Below the pieces are notes generated by a model. That model made no database searches, had not been told where the DNA came from, and worked only from the letters and a program-made list of their open reading frames with translations. This document shows positions 52,848-63,382 of a DNA stretch of 64,000 nt, one piece after another (the first letter of the stretch is position 1; every line of letters begins with the position of its first letter). The translations under genes and the position numbers were made by a program. The stretch spans positions 186,001 to 250,000 of the forward strand of contig NZ_BCTW01000003.1 of the NCBI RefSeq assembly GCF_001590965.1, written 5' to 3'. The stretch comes from Novosphingobium lentum NBRC 107847. Lineage in GTDB: Bacteria; Pseudomonadota; Alphaproteobacteria; Sphingomonadales; Sphingomonadaceae.

Positions 52848-54484
52848 CCAAGCGATACGATGCGGTGATCATCGGCGGCGGCCACAACGGCCTGACGTGC
52901 GCGTTCTATCTCGCGCGTGCGGGCATGAAAGTGCTGGTGCTTGAACGGCGGCACGTTGTCGGCGGCGCGGCGGTGACCGAGGAATTCCATCCCGGTTTCC
53001 GCAACTCGACCGCCAGCTACACCGTCAGCCTGCTGCGACCCAAGGTGATTGCCGACATGAAGCTGCACGATCGCGGCTATCGCATCATCGAGCGCACGAT
53101 CAGCAATTTCTTCCCGTTTCCCGATACCTACCTGACGCTGGGCGGCGGTGCGGATCGCACGATGGCGCAGTTCGCGCGCTTTTCGAAGAAAGATGCCGCA
53201 GCCTATCCCGCCTATGACGCGGCGCTGGAAAAAGTGGCGCAAGTGCTGCGCGATATTGCGCTCAAGATCCCGCCCAACGTCGGCGGCGGCATCGGCGCGT
53301 TGATGGCGGCGGCGAAGCAGGGTTGGCCGATGGCAAACCTGGACTTGTCCGTGCAGCGCGACCTCCTCGATATTTTCACCAAATCGGCACGCGACTTCCT
53401 TGATGGCTGGTTCGAGGACGATCATGTCAAGTCGGCCTTCGCGTTCGATGCGGTGGTCGGCAACTACGCCGGGGTTTCCACGGCGGGCAGCGCCTATGTG
53501 CTGCTGCACCACGTGTTCGGCGAAGTGAACGGCAAATTCGGCGCCTGGGGCCATTCCGTCGGCGGGATGGGGGCGATCACGCAGGCGATGGCGGCGGCAT
53601 GTTTCGAGGAAGGCGTCGAGATCAGCCTTGAGGCGCCGGTCGCAAAGCTTTTGGTGGACGGCGGCAAAGTCGCGGGCGTGCAGCTGGAAAGCGGCGAGGA
53701 AATCGCCGCGCCGATCGTGGCGTCCAACGTCGGCCCCGCGCTGCTGTATCGCCAGATGGTCGATCCGTCGGACCTCGACGCCGATTTCAGGAAGCGCATC
53801 GCCGGGTACAAGACCGGATCGGGCACGTTCCGGATGAACGTGGCGCTGTCCGAACTGCCCGACTTCACCACGCTGCCGGGCAAGGTCAAGGCGGAGCACC
53901 ACACCGCCGGCATCGTCATCGCGCCGGGGATGGACTACATGGATCAGGCGTTCGACGATGCCCGCGCGCATGGCTGGTCGAAAAAGCCGATCGTGGAAAT
54001 GAAGATCCCGAGCACGGTGGATGACAGCCTTGCCCCGCCGGGCCAGCACGTCGCCAGCCTGTTCTGCCAGCAATTCGCGCCGCAGTTGCCGAATGGCCAA
54101 GATGGTTCGCCAACGTCATGGGATGATTGCCGCGAGGAAGTGGCCGACCTGATCATCGACACGGTCAACGATCACGCGCCCAATTTCAAGGCCAGCGTGA
54201 TCGCGCGGCAGATCCATTCACCGCTCGATCTGGAACGCAAGTTCGGGCTGATCGACGGCGATATCTTCCACGGCCACATGAGCCTTGACCAGCTGTGGGC
54301 GGCGCGCCCGGTGCTGGGCAATGGCGACTATCGCGGGCCGATCAAGGGGCTGTATATGTGCGGATCGGGTACGCACCCGGGCGGCGGCGTGACCGGGGCG
54401 CCCGGGCACAATGCTGCGCACGCGATCATCGCGGACCGGTCGTTGCCGTGGAAATTGCTGCACCGACGCTCGCGCCGCGATTGA
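52844..54484 (+). CDS. FAD-dependent oxidoreductase of the phytoene-desaturase-like (COG1233) group
   Basis: The 546-residue flavoprotein has the FAD-binding GGGHNGLTCAFYLARAGMKVLVLERRHVVGGAAVTEEFHPGF and a long hydrophobic/substrate domain. The C-terminal YMCGSGTHPGGGVTGAPGHNAAHAI is typical of the pyridine-nucleotide-disulfide/CrtI-like group. It is translationally coupled to the Rieske oxygenase, but its substrate and electron acceptor are unknown. Its last 59 bases overlap the end of the convergent permease gene. Confidence 0.88.
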   Translation: MTKRYDAVIIGGGHNGLTCAFYLARAGMKVLVLERRHVVGGAAVTEEFHPGFRNSTASYTVSLLRPKVIADMKLHDRGYRIIERTISNFFPFPDTYLTLGGGADRTMAQFARFSKKDAAAYPAYDAALEKVAQVLRDIALKIPPNVGGGIGALMAAAKQGWPMANLDLSVQRDLLDIFTKSARDFLDGWFEDDHVKSAFAFDAVVGNYAGVSTAGSAYVLLHHVFGEVNGKFGAWGHSVGGMGAITQAMAAACFEEGVEISLEAPVAKLLVDGGKVAGVQLESGEEIAAPIVASNVGPALLYRQMVDPSDLDADFRKRIAGYKTGSGTFRMNVALSELPDFTTLPGKVKAEHHTAGIVIAPGMDYMDQAFDDARAHGWSKKPIVEMKIPSTVDDSLAPPGQHVASLFCQQFAPQLPNGQDGSPTSWDDCREEVADLIIDTVNDHAPNFKASVIARQIHSPLDLERKFGLIDGDIFHGHMSLDQLWAARPVLGNGDYRGPIKGLYMCGSGTHPGGGVTGAPGHNAAHAIIADRSLPWKLLHRRSRRD

Positions 54485-55736
54485 GGAAGTACAGCGGCAG
54501 CGCGGTCAGCATCAGCACCACCGACAGCACGAACGGTTCGGCGCCTGCGCCATACATCATCGCGGCAAGGAACAGCAGGCTGGCGCTGGCAAGAATGCGG
54601 TGCGTACCGACGCGCAGCGCCACGACGCAGGCGAACACATAGACCCACAAGCCCGAAACCGCCGTCAGCCGCAGCATGAAATCCATCACCGCCCCGCCGT
54701 TGCGCCAGCTGGCGACCAGCAGCAGCGCGATCGACAGCGAGGATGCCAGCACCAGCGGCACCGCAGCAATGTCGCGCGCGGTGGTTCGGCCGATCCACGC
54801 CGGGATCAGCCCCGCGCGGGCAAGGCCGAGCGGCACTTCGCCCTGCATCATCACCCATACGTTGAGGCAGCCGACGGCCGAAACCACCGCGAAACCGGCA
54901 ATGGCCAGGCCTGCCCAGGGTCCCCAGAACCGGCCCACGAACAGGGCAATCGGTGCGTTTGACGCCGTGACGTCAGCCAGCGGCAGGGCGAAATCGATGC
55001 CGGTGCACACCACCAGATAGATCATGCAGGTCAGCGCCACGCCGATCACCGTGGCGCGCGGCACGTTGCGCGCCGGGTCGCGCACGCGTTCTGCCGCGAT
55101 GCTGGCGGATTCGAACCCGACGATGGCCACGAACGCCAGCACCGTGGCGGTGAACATGCTCGGCGCGGCGAACGGCGGGTGCGGCGTGGCGGAAAACGCG
55201 CCGCCGCCCGACAGCACCATCCACGCCACGATCAGCACCACCGCCGCCATCGGCAGCAGCTTGAGCGCGGTGGTCACCACCTGAAACCGCCCGGCAGCGC
55301 GCAGGCCGATCAGGTTGAGCCCGGTGAGGCCCGCGATGATCACGCTGGCGGCCAGCGCCTGGCGCAAGCCGGTCGATCCCAGCGGCGGCCAGAAGCTGCT
55401 GGCATAGCGCGCGGCGGTGAGGGCGATATAGGCGTTGGCGCACCAGTAGCTGACCCACGCGCCCCAGCCGACCAGCACGCCCGCAACCGGGCCGAGGACT
55501 TCGCCGACGATCGCCATCAGCCCCGGTTCGTCGGGCCGCGCCCGGGCGATGCCGCCCAGCACCAGCGAAATCGCGATCGCGCCGACACCCCCGGCGATCC
55601 ATGCGGCCACGCCGGTCCAGCCGAACGGCGCAAGCTGGCTGGGGAGCACGAAAATGCCCGCCCCGATCATTCCGCCGATGACCAGCGCGGTCGCGGTCCA
55701 GAATCCGAAAGGGCGGGTGTCGGTCTGATCCGTCAT
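54426..55736 (-). CDS. APC-family amino-acid permease
   Basis: The 436-residue product is a 12-helix amino acid/polyamine/organocation transporter. GFWTATALVIGGMIGAGIFVLPSQLA is the helix-1 substrate motif, GFESASIAAERVRDPARNVPRA the helix 6-7 region, and AFVAIVGFES is also present. It probably imports or exchanges amino acids or a related amine. AAGGAG lies 8 bases before the ATG at 55736. It is convergent with, and overlaps by 59 bases, the FAD oxidoreductase gene, and is divergent from the TPR-sulfotransferase gene. Confidence 0.92.
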   Translation of the reverse strand: MTDQTDTRPFGFWTATALVIGGMIGAGIFVLPSQLAPFGWTGVAAWIAGGVGAIAISLVLGGIARARPDEPGLMAIVGEVLGPVAGVLVGWGAWVSYWCANAYIALTAARYASSFWPPLGSTGLRQALAASVIIAGLTGLNLIGLRAAGRFQVVTTALKLLPMAAVVLIVAWMVLSGGGAFSATPHPPFAAPSMFTATVLAFVAIVGFESASIAAERVRDPARNVPRATVIGVALTCMIYLVVCTGIDFALPLADVTASNAPIALFVGRFWGPWAGLAIAGFAVVSAVGCLNVWVMMQGEVPLGLARAGLIPAWIGRTTARDIAAVPLVLASSLSIALLLVASWRNGGAVMDFMLRLTAVSGLWVYVFACVVALRVGTHRILASASLLFLAAMMYGAGAEPFVLSVVLMLTALPLYFLNRGASVGAAISTATTGPR

Positions 55737-55794
55737 GCACAAGGCTCCTTGGGCTGATTGGTCGGGACTGGATGCCTATGACTTTGCTCCCGCC

Positions 55795-55878
55795 CGCTCA
55801 TCCCGAGCGAAGTCGAGGGATGCTGCGCACAGTTCACATACTGCGCAACGTGTCTCGACTTCGATCGACATGAGCGGG
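55795..55878. repeat. Dispersed inverted repeat, copy 1
   Basis: A 24-base arm starting CGCTCATCCCGAGCGAAG and a related inverted arm ending CATGAGCGG flank about 35 bases. The same element recurs at 60344-60426. It lies in the divergent gap before the TPR-sulfotransferase gene. Confidence 0.75.
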
Positions 55879-55980
55879 GACGGGCTGGTTCATTCTGGTG
55901 CCATCATGCTCGAAATGCGCGCCAACGCCAGCGATAACGCAGCGCTGGCAGGGCCTTGGTCATTTGCGCTAGGGGAAAGC

Positions 55981-57576
55981 ATGGCCACAATCGTGACACC
56001 GCCGCCGCCCGCCTACGATCCGCGCCTCGTGGCGGCGGCGCTGGCGATGAACGACAACCGCCTGCCCGATGCCGAGCCGCTGCTGCGCGCGCTGCTCAAG
56101 GACGATCCGTTCGACGTCCGCGCGATCCGCCTGTTTGCCGAACTGGCGGGCCGTATCGGGCGTTATGGTGATGCGGAAAACCTGCTGCGCCGCGCGATCG
56201 AGCTGGCGCCGGGCTTTACCGCCGCGCGCGCCAATCTGGCGCTGGTGCTTTATCGCACCAACCGCCCGGCAGAGGCGATTGCCGAACTCGAACGCGTGAC
56301 GGGCGAGGATCCCGACAATATCGGCCATGCCAACCTGCAGGCCGCCGCGTTCGGCCGGGTCGGCGAATTCGACGAGGCGATCGCGCTTTACCGGCAGGTG
56401 CTGCACGATGCGCCCAACCAGCCGCGCGTGTGGATGAGCTTTGGCCACATGCTCAAAACCGTAGGCGAGCAGGCCGAAGGGATCGCCGCCTATCGCCGCG
56501 CGATTGCGCTGATGCCCACGCTGGGCGAGGCGTGGTGGAGCCTGGCCAACCTCAAGACGGTGCGATTTTCACAGACCGATCTTGCCGCCATGCGCGCCGC
56601 GCTGAGCGAGCCTGGCATCGCCGGGGAAGACCGCTACCACCTCGATTTCGCGATCGCCAAGGCGCTGGAAGATCGCGGCGAGGTGGCGGACAGCTTCAAC
56701 CATTATGCGGCAGGCAACGCGCTGCGGCGCAAAAGCATCCCCTACCGCGCCGACGAGACGCAGAGCTATGTCGATGGGGTGATCGCAGCGGCGAGCCCGG
56801 CGTTGCTGGCGAGCGCGGGGGAAGGGGGCTGCCCGGCGCCCGACCCGATCTTCGTGCTGGGGATGCCGCGCGCCGGGTCCACGCTGGTCGAGCAAATCCT
56901 GGCCAGCCACTCGGCGGTCGAGGGGACCAGCGAACTGGCCGACATCGCCGTGCTGGCGCGCACGGTGCCAGATTACCCGCAAGGCCTCTCCGCGCTGACC
57001 GCCGACCAACGCCGCGATCTGGGCGAACAGTACCTTTCGCGCACGCGCGTGCAGCGCCACACCGGGCGTCCGCTGTTCATCGACAAGATGCCCAACAACT
57101 GGGTGCATGTGCCGTTGATCCGGCTGATCCTGCCCAACGCCACGATCATCGACGCGCGGCGCCATCCACTCGGCTGCTGCTTTTCCAATTTCAAGCAGCA
57201 CTTCGCGCGCGGGCAGGGGTTCAGTTACGATCTGGCCGACATGGGGCGCTATTACCGCGATTACGTGCGGCTGATGGCGCATGTCGACCGGACCATGCCC
57301 GGCGCGGTGCACCGTGTGTTTTACGAAGCGATGGTTGACGATACCGAAGCCGAGGTGCGCGCGCTGCTGGCCGCGTGCCGCCTGGAGTTCGAGCCGGCGT
57401 GCCTGACCTTCCACGAAACCGCGCGCCCGGTGCGCACCGCCAGCTCCGAACAAGTCCGCCAGCCGATCTTCCGCGACGGCACCGACGCGTGGCGGCCGTT
57501 CGAGCGGTGGCTCGATCCGCTCAAGGCGGCGCTGGGCGACGTGCTGGCGGCTTACCCGGCGGTGCCGTTCGACTGA
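55981..57576 (+). CDS. TPR-repeat sulfotransferase
   Basis: The 531-residue product joins an N-terminal array of tetratricopeptide repeats (about 25-270; for example LLRRAIELAPGFTAARANLALVLYRTNRPAEAI and ALYRQVLHDAPNQPRVWMSFGHMLK) to a sulfotransferase domain. The PAPS-binding FVLGMPRAGSTLVEQILASHS begins near 292, and LFIDKMPNNWVHVPLIRLILPNATIIDARRHPLGCC follows. Such genes are often paired with TonB-dependent receptors in sphingomonads, as here. The target to be sulfated is unknown. GGGGAAAG precedes the ATG at 55981; the frame remains open upstream through the repeat. Confidence 0.9.
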   Translation: MATIVTPPPPAYDPRLVAAALAMNDNRLPDAEPLLRALLKDDPFDVRAIRLFAELAGRIGRYGDAENLLRRAIELAPGFTAARANLALVLYRTNRPAEAIAELERVTGEDPDNIGHANLQAAAFGRVGEFDEAIALYRQVLHDAPNQPRVWMSFGHMLKTVGEQAEGIAAYRRAIALMPTLGEAWWSLANLKTVRFSQTDLAAMRAALSEPGIAGEDRYHLDFAIAKALEDRGEVADSFNHYAAGNALRRKSIPYRADETQSYVDGVIAAASPALLASAGEGGCPAPDPIFVLGMPRAGSTLVEQILASHSAVEGTSELADIAVLARTVPDYPQGLSALTADQRRDLGEQYLSRTRVQRHTGRPLFIDKMPNNWVHVPLIRLILPNATIIDARRHPLGCCFSNFKQHFARGQGFSYDLADMGRYYRDYVRLMAHVDRTMPGAVHRVFYEAMVDDTEAEVRALLAACRLEFEPACLTFHETARPVRTASSEQVRQPIFRDGTDAWRPFERWLDPLKAALGDVLAAYPAVPFD

Positions 57577-57742
57577 CGGCGAGCGCTGCCCGGCAACACC
57601 CATCCCGGGAACTGACATCGTTGTAAAAGTGCCACGGTGCGCGTCCTAACACGGGTTGCGATCCGCCACCCGCTTGACCTTTTGTTGCAGCGCGTCACAA
57701 CTTGGCGAAACAATCATAATACCAAGCCAGGGAAGCCACATC

Positions 57743-60307
57743 ATGAGCGCATTTGCGGGCCGTTTCTCGAGAGTCGCCCTCCTCGCCACCTCGGCGCTGG
57801 CCGCGCCCTCGCTGGCCGGGTCCACAGCTTCGGCGCAGGAAGCGCAAGCCCCGCAATCCGCCGATGCCGCCGTTCCAAACGACAATGTCATCATCGTCAC
57901 CGCGCAGAAACGCAGCGAAAACCTGCAGAACGTGCCGATCAGCATCCAGGCGCTCAGCACCAAGAAGCTCGACCAGCTCAACGTCACGCGCTTTTCCGAT
58001 TATGCGCAGCAGCTGCCCTCGGTCACGTTCCAGGCGCTGGGCGGCACGCCGGGGACCAACGTGGTCTACATGCGTGGCGTGGCGTCGGGCGGTGACGGCA
58101 ACCATTCCGGTTCGTTGCCTTCGGTCGGCGTCTATCTCGATGAGCAGCCCGTCACCACCATCGGCGGCAACCTCGACGTCCACATCTACGACATTGCGCG
58201 GATCGAAAGCCTGTCGGGCCCGCAAGGCACGCTCTATGGCGCATCGTCCGAAGCCGGCACGATCCGCATCATCACCAACAAGCCCAGCCTCGCCGGGTTC
58301 GAAGGCCGCGTCGATGCCGAAGTGAACACCGTCCACAACGGCGGCACCGGCGCCAAGGTCGAGGGGATGATCAATGCCCCGCTGTCCAGCAACGCCGCGC
58401 TGCGCGTGGTCGGGTTCTACCAGCGCGACGCCGGGTTCATCGACAATGTGCCGGGCTGCCGCGCCTTCCTGCCCGAGACCAACCCGCTGGGTTGCACCGC
58501 CACCAATGGCGGGATCGTGGTCAACAACGCCGCGTTCGTGAAGAAGAACTACAACGACACCGAAACCTGGGGCGGCCGCGCCGCGCTGAAGGTGGATCTG
58601 GACGACAACTGGACGGTGACGCCCAGCGTGATCTACCAGGACACGCGCAGCCACGGTTCCTACGGCTACGATTCCAGCGTTGGCGATCTGCAAGTCCAGC
58701 ACTTCTTCCCCGAATTCCGCCGCGACCGCTTCGTGCAGGCGGCGCTGACGATCGAGGGCAAGATCGGCAACTGGGACGTGACTTATGCCGGCGCATATCT
58801 CGATCGCAAGGACCTCTCGTCCAGCGATTATACCGACTATGCCGAAGTGTATGACAGCCTTTATTCGGGCGTCGGTGGGCTCGCGAGCTACTTCTATTAT
58901 CAGGACGCCAAGGGCAACACGATCGATCCGCGCCAGAAGGTGATCGGCACCGATCACTTCAAGAAGCTCAGCCAGGAACTGCGCATCGCGTCGCCCGCGG
59001 ACAAGCCGCTGCGCGTGGTGGCGGGCCTGTTCTACCAGCGCCAGTCGAATGACATCCATCAGGACTACCAGATCGCCAACCTCGGTCCGCTGGTTTCGGT
59101 CAACGGGATGCCGGGCACGCTGTGGCTGACCCAGCAGCACCGCGTCGATCGCGATTATGCGGCGTTCGGCGAACTGACGTATGACATCCTGCCCACCGTC
59201 ACTGCCACAGTGGGCGGACGATACTTCCGGTACGACAACTCGCTGATCGGCTTCTTCGGCTTCGGGCTGAACCCGGGCAACGGTTTTACCGACACGCCGG
59301 TCAATGGCGCGGGGTCGCGAAAGTTTGGCGTTTCGCAGTGCTTCACCACGGCGGGCGATCGGCTGTTCGACCGAGCCAGCGGTACGTTCAGTTCTTCGAC
59401 CACGCTGCTCCCCGCCGCCATTGCGGGAAGCCCCTGCACCAATCTGGGTGTTCCCAACGGATCGACCGTCGATCCAGTTTCAGCCAAGGGCAACGGCGAG
59501 ACCTATCGTTTCAACCTGACCTGGAAGCCCACGAAAGACCTGCTCGTTTACGGCACGGTGTCACGCGGCTTCCGCCCGGGCGGCCAAAACCGTTTTGGCG
59601 ACTTCGGCGCTTACAAGCCCGATTATCTGGTCAATTACGAACTCGGCGTCAAGGCGACGCTGGCGGGCGGGCTGTTGCGGATCAACGGCGCGATCTATCA
59701 GCAGGACTGGAAGAAGTTCCAGTTCGCCTTCCTCGGTCCGAACAGCTTTACCGTCATCACCAACGGCCCGGATGCACGTCTGCGCGGGTTCGATATCGAC
59801 GCCTCGGTCAATCTCGATCACCTGTCGTTGAATTTCGCCGGGGCGTACGTTGACGGGAAGATCCAGCAGAACTTGTGCAAGTCGGCCGACCCGACATTCA
59901 CTTGCGCAGGGCTTGCTGCCGATGGATCGGCCAACGCGGTGTTTGCTCCGGCGGGAGCCCGCCTGCCGATCACCCCGAAGTGGAAGATGAGCGGAACCGC
60001 GCGCTACACCGTGCCGATGGGCGCCGCCAAGGTCTATGGGCAGGTCAACGCCACCTATCAGGGCTCCGCGCCGTCGGACTTGCGCACGGCGATTGCCGCC
60101 GCCCAAGGCCAGCTCGATGCGTTCGGGCAAGTCAATCTTGCGCTTGGTTCGGAATGGGAGCGCTATTCGATCGAGTTCTTCGTGGCCAACGTCGCCGACG
60201 AGCGTGGCCAGCTGTCGAAATTCGTTGAATGCGGCGCCTGCACGCGGACGTATATCGTGCCGGTCACGCCGCGCACGTTCGGGGTGCGCGTGGGTGGCAA
60301 GTTCTGA
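57743..60307 (+). CDS. TonB-dependent outer-membrane receptor
   Basis: The 854-residue product has a signal peptide ending in STASAQ and a plug domain at about 45-185. The plug carries VPISIQALSTKKLDQLNVTRFSDYAQQLPSVTF and RIESLSGPQGTLYGASSEAGTIRIITNKP. A 22-strand barrel follows, ending PRTFGVRVGGKF with a terminal Phe, as needed for outer-membrane insertion. It imports an unknown ligand using TonB energy. The gene follows the TPR-sulfotransferase gene in the same direction after 166 bases, with GGGAAG as ribosome site. Confidence 0.94.
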   Translation: MSAFAGRFSRVALLATSALAAPSLAGSTASAQEAQAPQSADAAVPNDNVIIVTAQKRSENLQNVPISIQALSTKKLDQLNVTRFSDYAQQLPSVTFQALGGTPGTNVVYMRGVASGGDGNHSGSLPSVGVYLDEQPVTTIGGNLDVHIYDIARIESLSGPQGTLYGASSEAGTIRIITNKPSLAGFEGRVDAEVNTVHNGGTGAKVEGMINAPLSSNAALRVVGFYQRDAGFIDNVPGCRAFLPETNPLGCTATNGGIVVNNAAFVKKNYNDTETWGGRAALKVDLDDNWTVTPSVIYQDTRSHGSYGYDSSVGDLQVQHFFPEFRRDRFVQAALTIEGKIGNWDVTYAGAYLDRKDLSSSDYTDYAEVYDSLYSGVGGLASYFYYQDAKGNTIDPRQKVIGTDHFKKLSQELRIASPADKPLRVVAGLFYQRQSNDIHQDYQIANLGPLVSVNGMPGTLWLTQQHRVDRDYAAFGELTYDILPTVTATVGGRYFRYDNSLIGFFGFGLNPGNGFTDTPVNGAGSRKFGVSQCFTTAGDRLFDRASGTFSSSTTLLPAAIAGSPCTNLGVPNGSTVDPVSAKGNGETYRFNLTWKPTKDLLVYGTVSRGFRPGGQNRFGDFGAYKPDYLVNYELGVKATLAGGLLRINGAIYQQDWKKFQFAFLGPNSFTVITNGPDARLRGFDIDASVNLDHLSLNFAGAYVDGKIQQNLCKSADPTFTCAGLAADGSANAVFAPAGARLPITPKWKMSGTARYTVPMGAAKVYGQVNATYQGSAPSDLRTAIAAAQGQLDAFGQVNLALGSEWERYSIEFFVANVADERGQLSKFVECGACTRTYIVPVTPRTFGVRVGGKF

Positions 60308-60343
60308 AGCCAGTGAGTGCCTGGTTGTAACCATATCCAACCC

Positions 60344-60426
60344 CGCTCATCCCGAGCGAAGTCGAGGGATGCCGCGCCCATTCCGCCGGGTCTGCGGCAT
60401 GTGTAGACTTCGCTCGACATGAGTGG
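60344..60426. repeat. Dispersed inverted repeat, copy 2
   Basis: This is a second copy of the element at 55795-55878, starting with the same CGCTCATCCCGAGCGAAG and ending CATGAGTGG. The middle differs. It lies between the convergent receptor and atypical regulator genes. Confidence 0.75.
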
Positions 60427-60450
60427 AATTGGTGTGGTCGATCAGAGTGC

Positions 60451-61125
60451 CTAAGGCTTGTCGAGCACATAGCCCAATGACCGCACCGTGCGCAGTGGCG
60501 ATCCGGCGCCCGCGTCGTGCAAGGCACGGCGCAGGCGGCTGACCCAGGCATCGACGGTGCGTTCGTCGATCGGCTGTTCCTGCTTGCCCAGCGCGCTGAT
60601 CAACTGGGTGCGCGAAAACACCTGGCCCGGCTGTTCCATGAAATAGCGCAGCAGGCGAAATTCGTTGGGCATCAGCTGGATCGCCACGCCCTTCCAGCGC
60701 GCCTGCAGCGCGGCCAGATCGACCGTCAGCTCACCCAGGCGGATGGTGCGCGCGGCGGTCGTGTCCAGTTCGGCGGCCTGCAGCGACAGCACGCGATCGA
60801 GCACGCCGTTGCGATCGACCGGGCCGACGACGTAATCGTCCGCGCCGGCGCGCAAGGCACGGCGGCGAGCTTCGAGATCGTCTTCCTCCAGCACCATGGT
60901 GATGTGGGCCTGCGACGCATGCGGATCGCACCGCAGCCGCCGGCACAGCTCCAGCCCCGAAAGATCGGGCAGCACCCAGTCGACGAACGCCCAGGCCTTG
61001 CCATCGAGCAGCGGCAGCGGCGCGTTGCCGCTCCACCGGTGCATCGCGATGCGCAAGTCGCCGTGCACGAACGCATCGCAGCCGCCGCTGATGTCACTGG
61101 TCAATAAAACGTCGATTTGCCGCAT
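60451..61125 (-). CDS. Atypical OmpR-family response regulator
   Basis: The 224-residue product has a receiver-like domain in which Asp49 is kept (FVDWVLPDLSG). The acidic pair that normally follows strand 1 is absent (LLTSDISGG), and the conserved Lys is replaced in VVGPVDRNG. A standard winged helix follows (LMPNEFRLLRYFMEQPGQVFSRTQLI, then RTVDAWVSRLRRAL and RTVRSLGYVLDKP). It may be regulated without phosphorylation. Three heptamers with an 11-bp period lie upstream. It is convergent with the TonB receptor gene. Confidence 0.85.
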   Translation of the reverse strand: MRQIDVLLTSDISGGCDAFVHGDLRIAMHRWSGNAPLPLLDGKAWAFVDWVLPDLSGLELCRRLRCDPHASQAHITMVLEEDDLEARRRALRAGADDYVVGPVDRNGVLDRVLSLQAAELDTTAARTIRLGELTVDLAALQARWKGVAIQLMPNEFRLLRYFMEQPGQVFSRTQLISALGKQEQPIDERTVDAWVSRLRRALHDAGAGSPLRTVRSLGYVLDKP

Positions 61126-61156
61126 CGTCGGTGCCCTCGCGAGAATGGAGGGGCGA

Positions 61157-61185
61157 TGTCACGGACATATGACGCATGTGTGACG
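61157..61185. promoter_or_regulatory. Three 11-bp-phased heptamers upstream of the atypical regulator
   Basis: TGTCACG (61157-61163), TATGACG (61168-61174) and TGTGACG (61179-61185) follow T-G/A-T-C/G-ACG with an exact 11-bp period, 32-60 bases before the start codon at 61125. The spacing matches the direct repeats used by PhoB/OmpR-type winged helices. An autoregulatory role is inferred. Confidence 0.5.
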
Positions 61186-61223
61186 ATGTTACGGTTTGAC
61201 CCCGGATCGGGTTCGATTGCCGG

Positions 61224-62432
<1,209 letters not shown>

Positions 62433-62509
62433 TCATGCGAAGTTGACACGCGCGGGCCGAACCGGGAAGGGATGGCTTCGACAAAGGTCTGGTACTATCG
62501 AGACATCCG

Positions 62510-63382
62510 ATGACGTCCATCCCGAGCTATGAACTGTACGGTGAGGTTGCGCCCGACGCGGCATCGGTCACCCGCGCGGGGTACACGCATATCGAGACGA
62601 TCGCCGAACGCAGCGCGCTGACCGCGTGGGAAATCGCACCGCACCGCCATGCCGATTTCATCCAGTTGCTGCTCGTCATGGAAGGCCGCGTGGAGGCGAG
62701 TTTCGATGGGACAGGTGGCGCTCTGGACGGGCCAGGTGTCGTGATGGTCGCGTCGGGTGTCGTTCACGGATTCCGCTTTGCACCTGATACGTCGGGCTAT
62801 GTGCTGACGCTGTCGGGCGACTTTTCAGGACGTGCGCTCGCGCCGGATGACCCGTTGCCGCGGTTTCTGACTGCTTCGACCGCCGCGCCACTGGCCGCGG
62901 CCGAGGCGGCCAGCGCCCGGCGCATCGCGGACGAGATGCTGGCGCTGCAGCAGGCGTGGCGGCCGGGCGACGCGCTGTCGCTCGCGCTGGCCGAAGCGTT
63001 GGTGCACACCGTGCTGCGCGGGCTTGCGGCAGAGCAGGGCGGGGCGCTAGACGACCGCCGTTTCGCGCGGTTTCGCCAGCTCGTGGAGCGGCATTATCGC
63101 GATCACCACCCAGCGGAATTCTATGCGGGCGAACTGGGTATCACGCTGCGCACACTGTCGCGGATGACTGCCGAACGGGCACAGTGTTCGCCGATGGGGT
63201 TTGTCCACCGGCGGCTGGCTATGGAAGCGGTGCGGCTGCTGCACTACACCAACGCCAGTGCCGCGCAGGTCTGCACCGAGCTGGGCTTCGTCGATCCTTC
63301 GTACTTCTCGCGGTTCTGCCTGCGCATGACCGGGCGCAGGCCCATGGATCATCGGCGCGAACACCGTCGTGCCGGGGCTTAG
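62510..63382 (+). CDS. pobR: AraC-family regulator, probable PobR
   Basis: The 290-residue product has an N-terminal cupin-like effector domain (EIAPHRHADFIQLLLVMEGRVEASF). A C-terminal AraC double helix-turn-helix follows (YAGELGITLRTLSRMTAERAQCSPMGFVHRRLAMEAVRLLHYTNASAAQVCTELGFVDPSYFSRFCLRMTGRRP). Its divergence from pobA over a 116-base gap suggests activation of pobA by 4-hydroxybenzoate. PobR proteins of other bacteria may belong to the IclR or the AraC family. Confidence 0.88.
   Translation: MTSIPSYELYGEVAPDAASVTRAGYTHIETIAERSALTAWEIAPHRHADFIQLLLVMEGRVEASFDGTGGALDGPGVVMVASGVVHGFRFAPDTSGYVLTLSGDFSGRALAPDDPLPRFLTASTAAPLAAAEAASARRIADEMLALQQAWRPGDALSLALAEALVHTVLRGLAAEQGGALDDRRFARFRQLVERHYRDHHPAEFYAGELGITLRTLSRMTAERAQCSPMGFVHRRLAMEAVRLLHYTNASAAQVCTELGFVDPSYFSRFCLRMTGRRPMDHRREHRRAGA

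Noticed and set aside
61157..61185. A true PHO box for PhoB
   Set aside because: The 11-bp spacing fits but the heptamers do not match CTGTCAT well, and the flanking genes are not phosphate genes; it is kept only as a generic winged-helix site.
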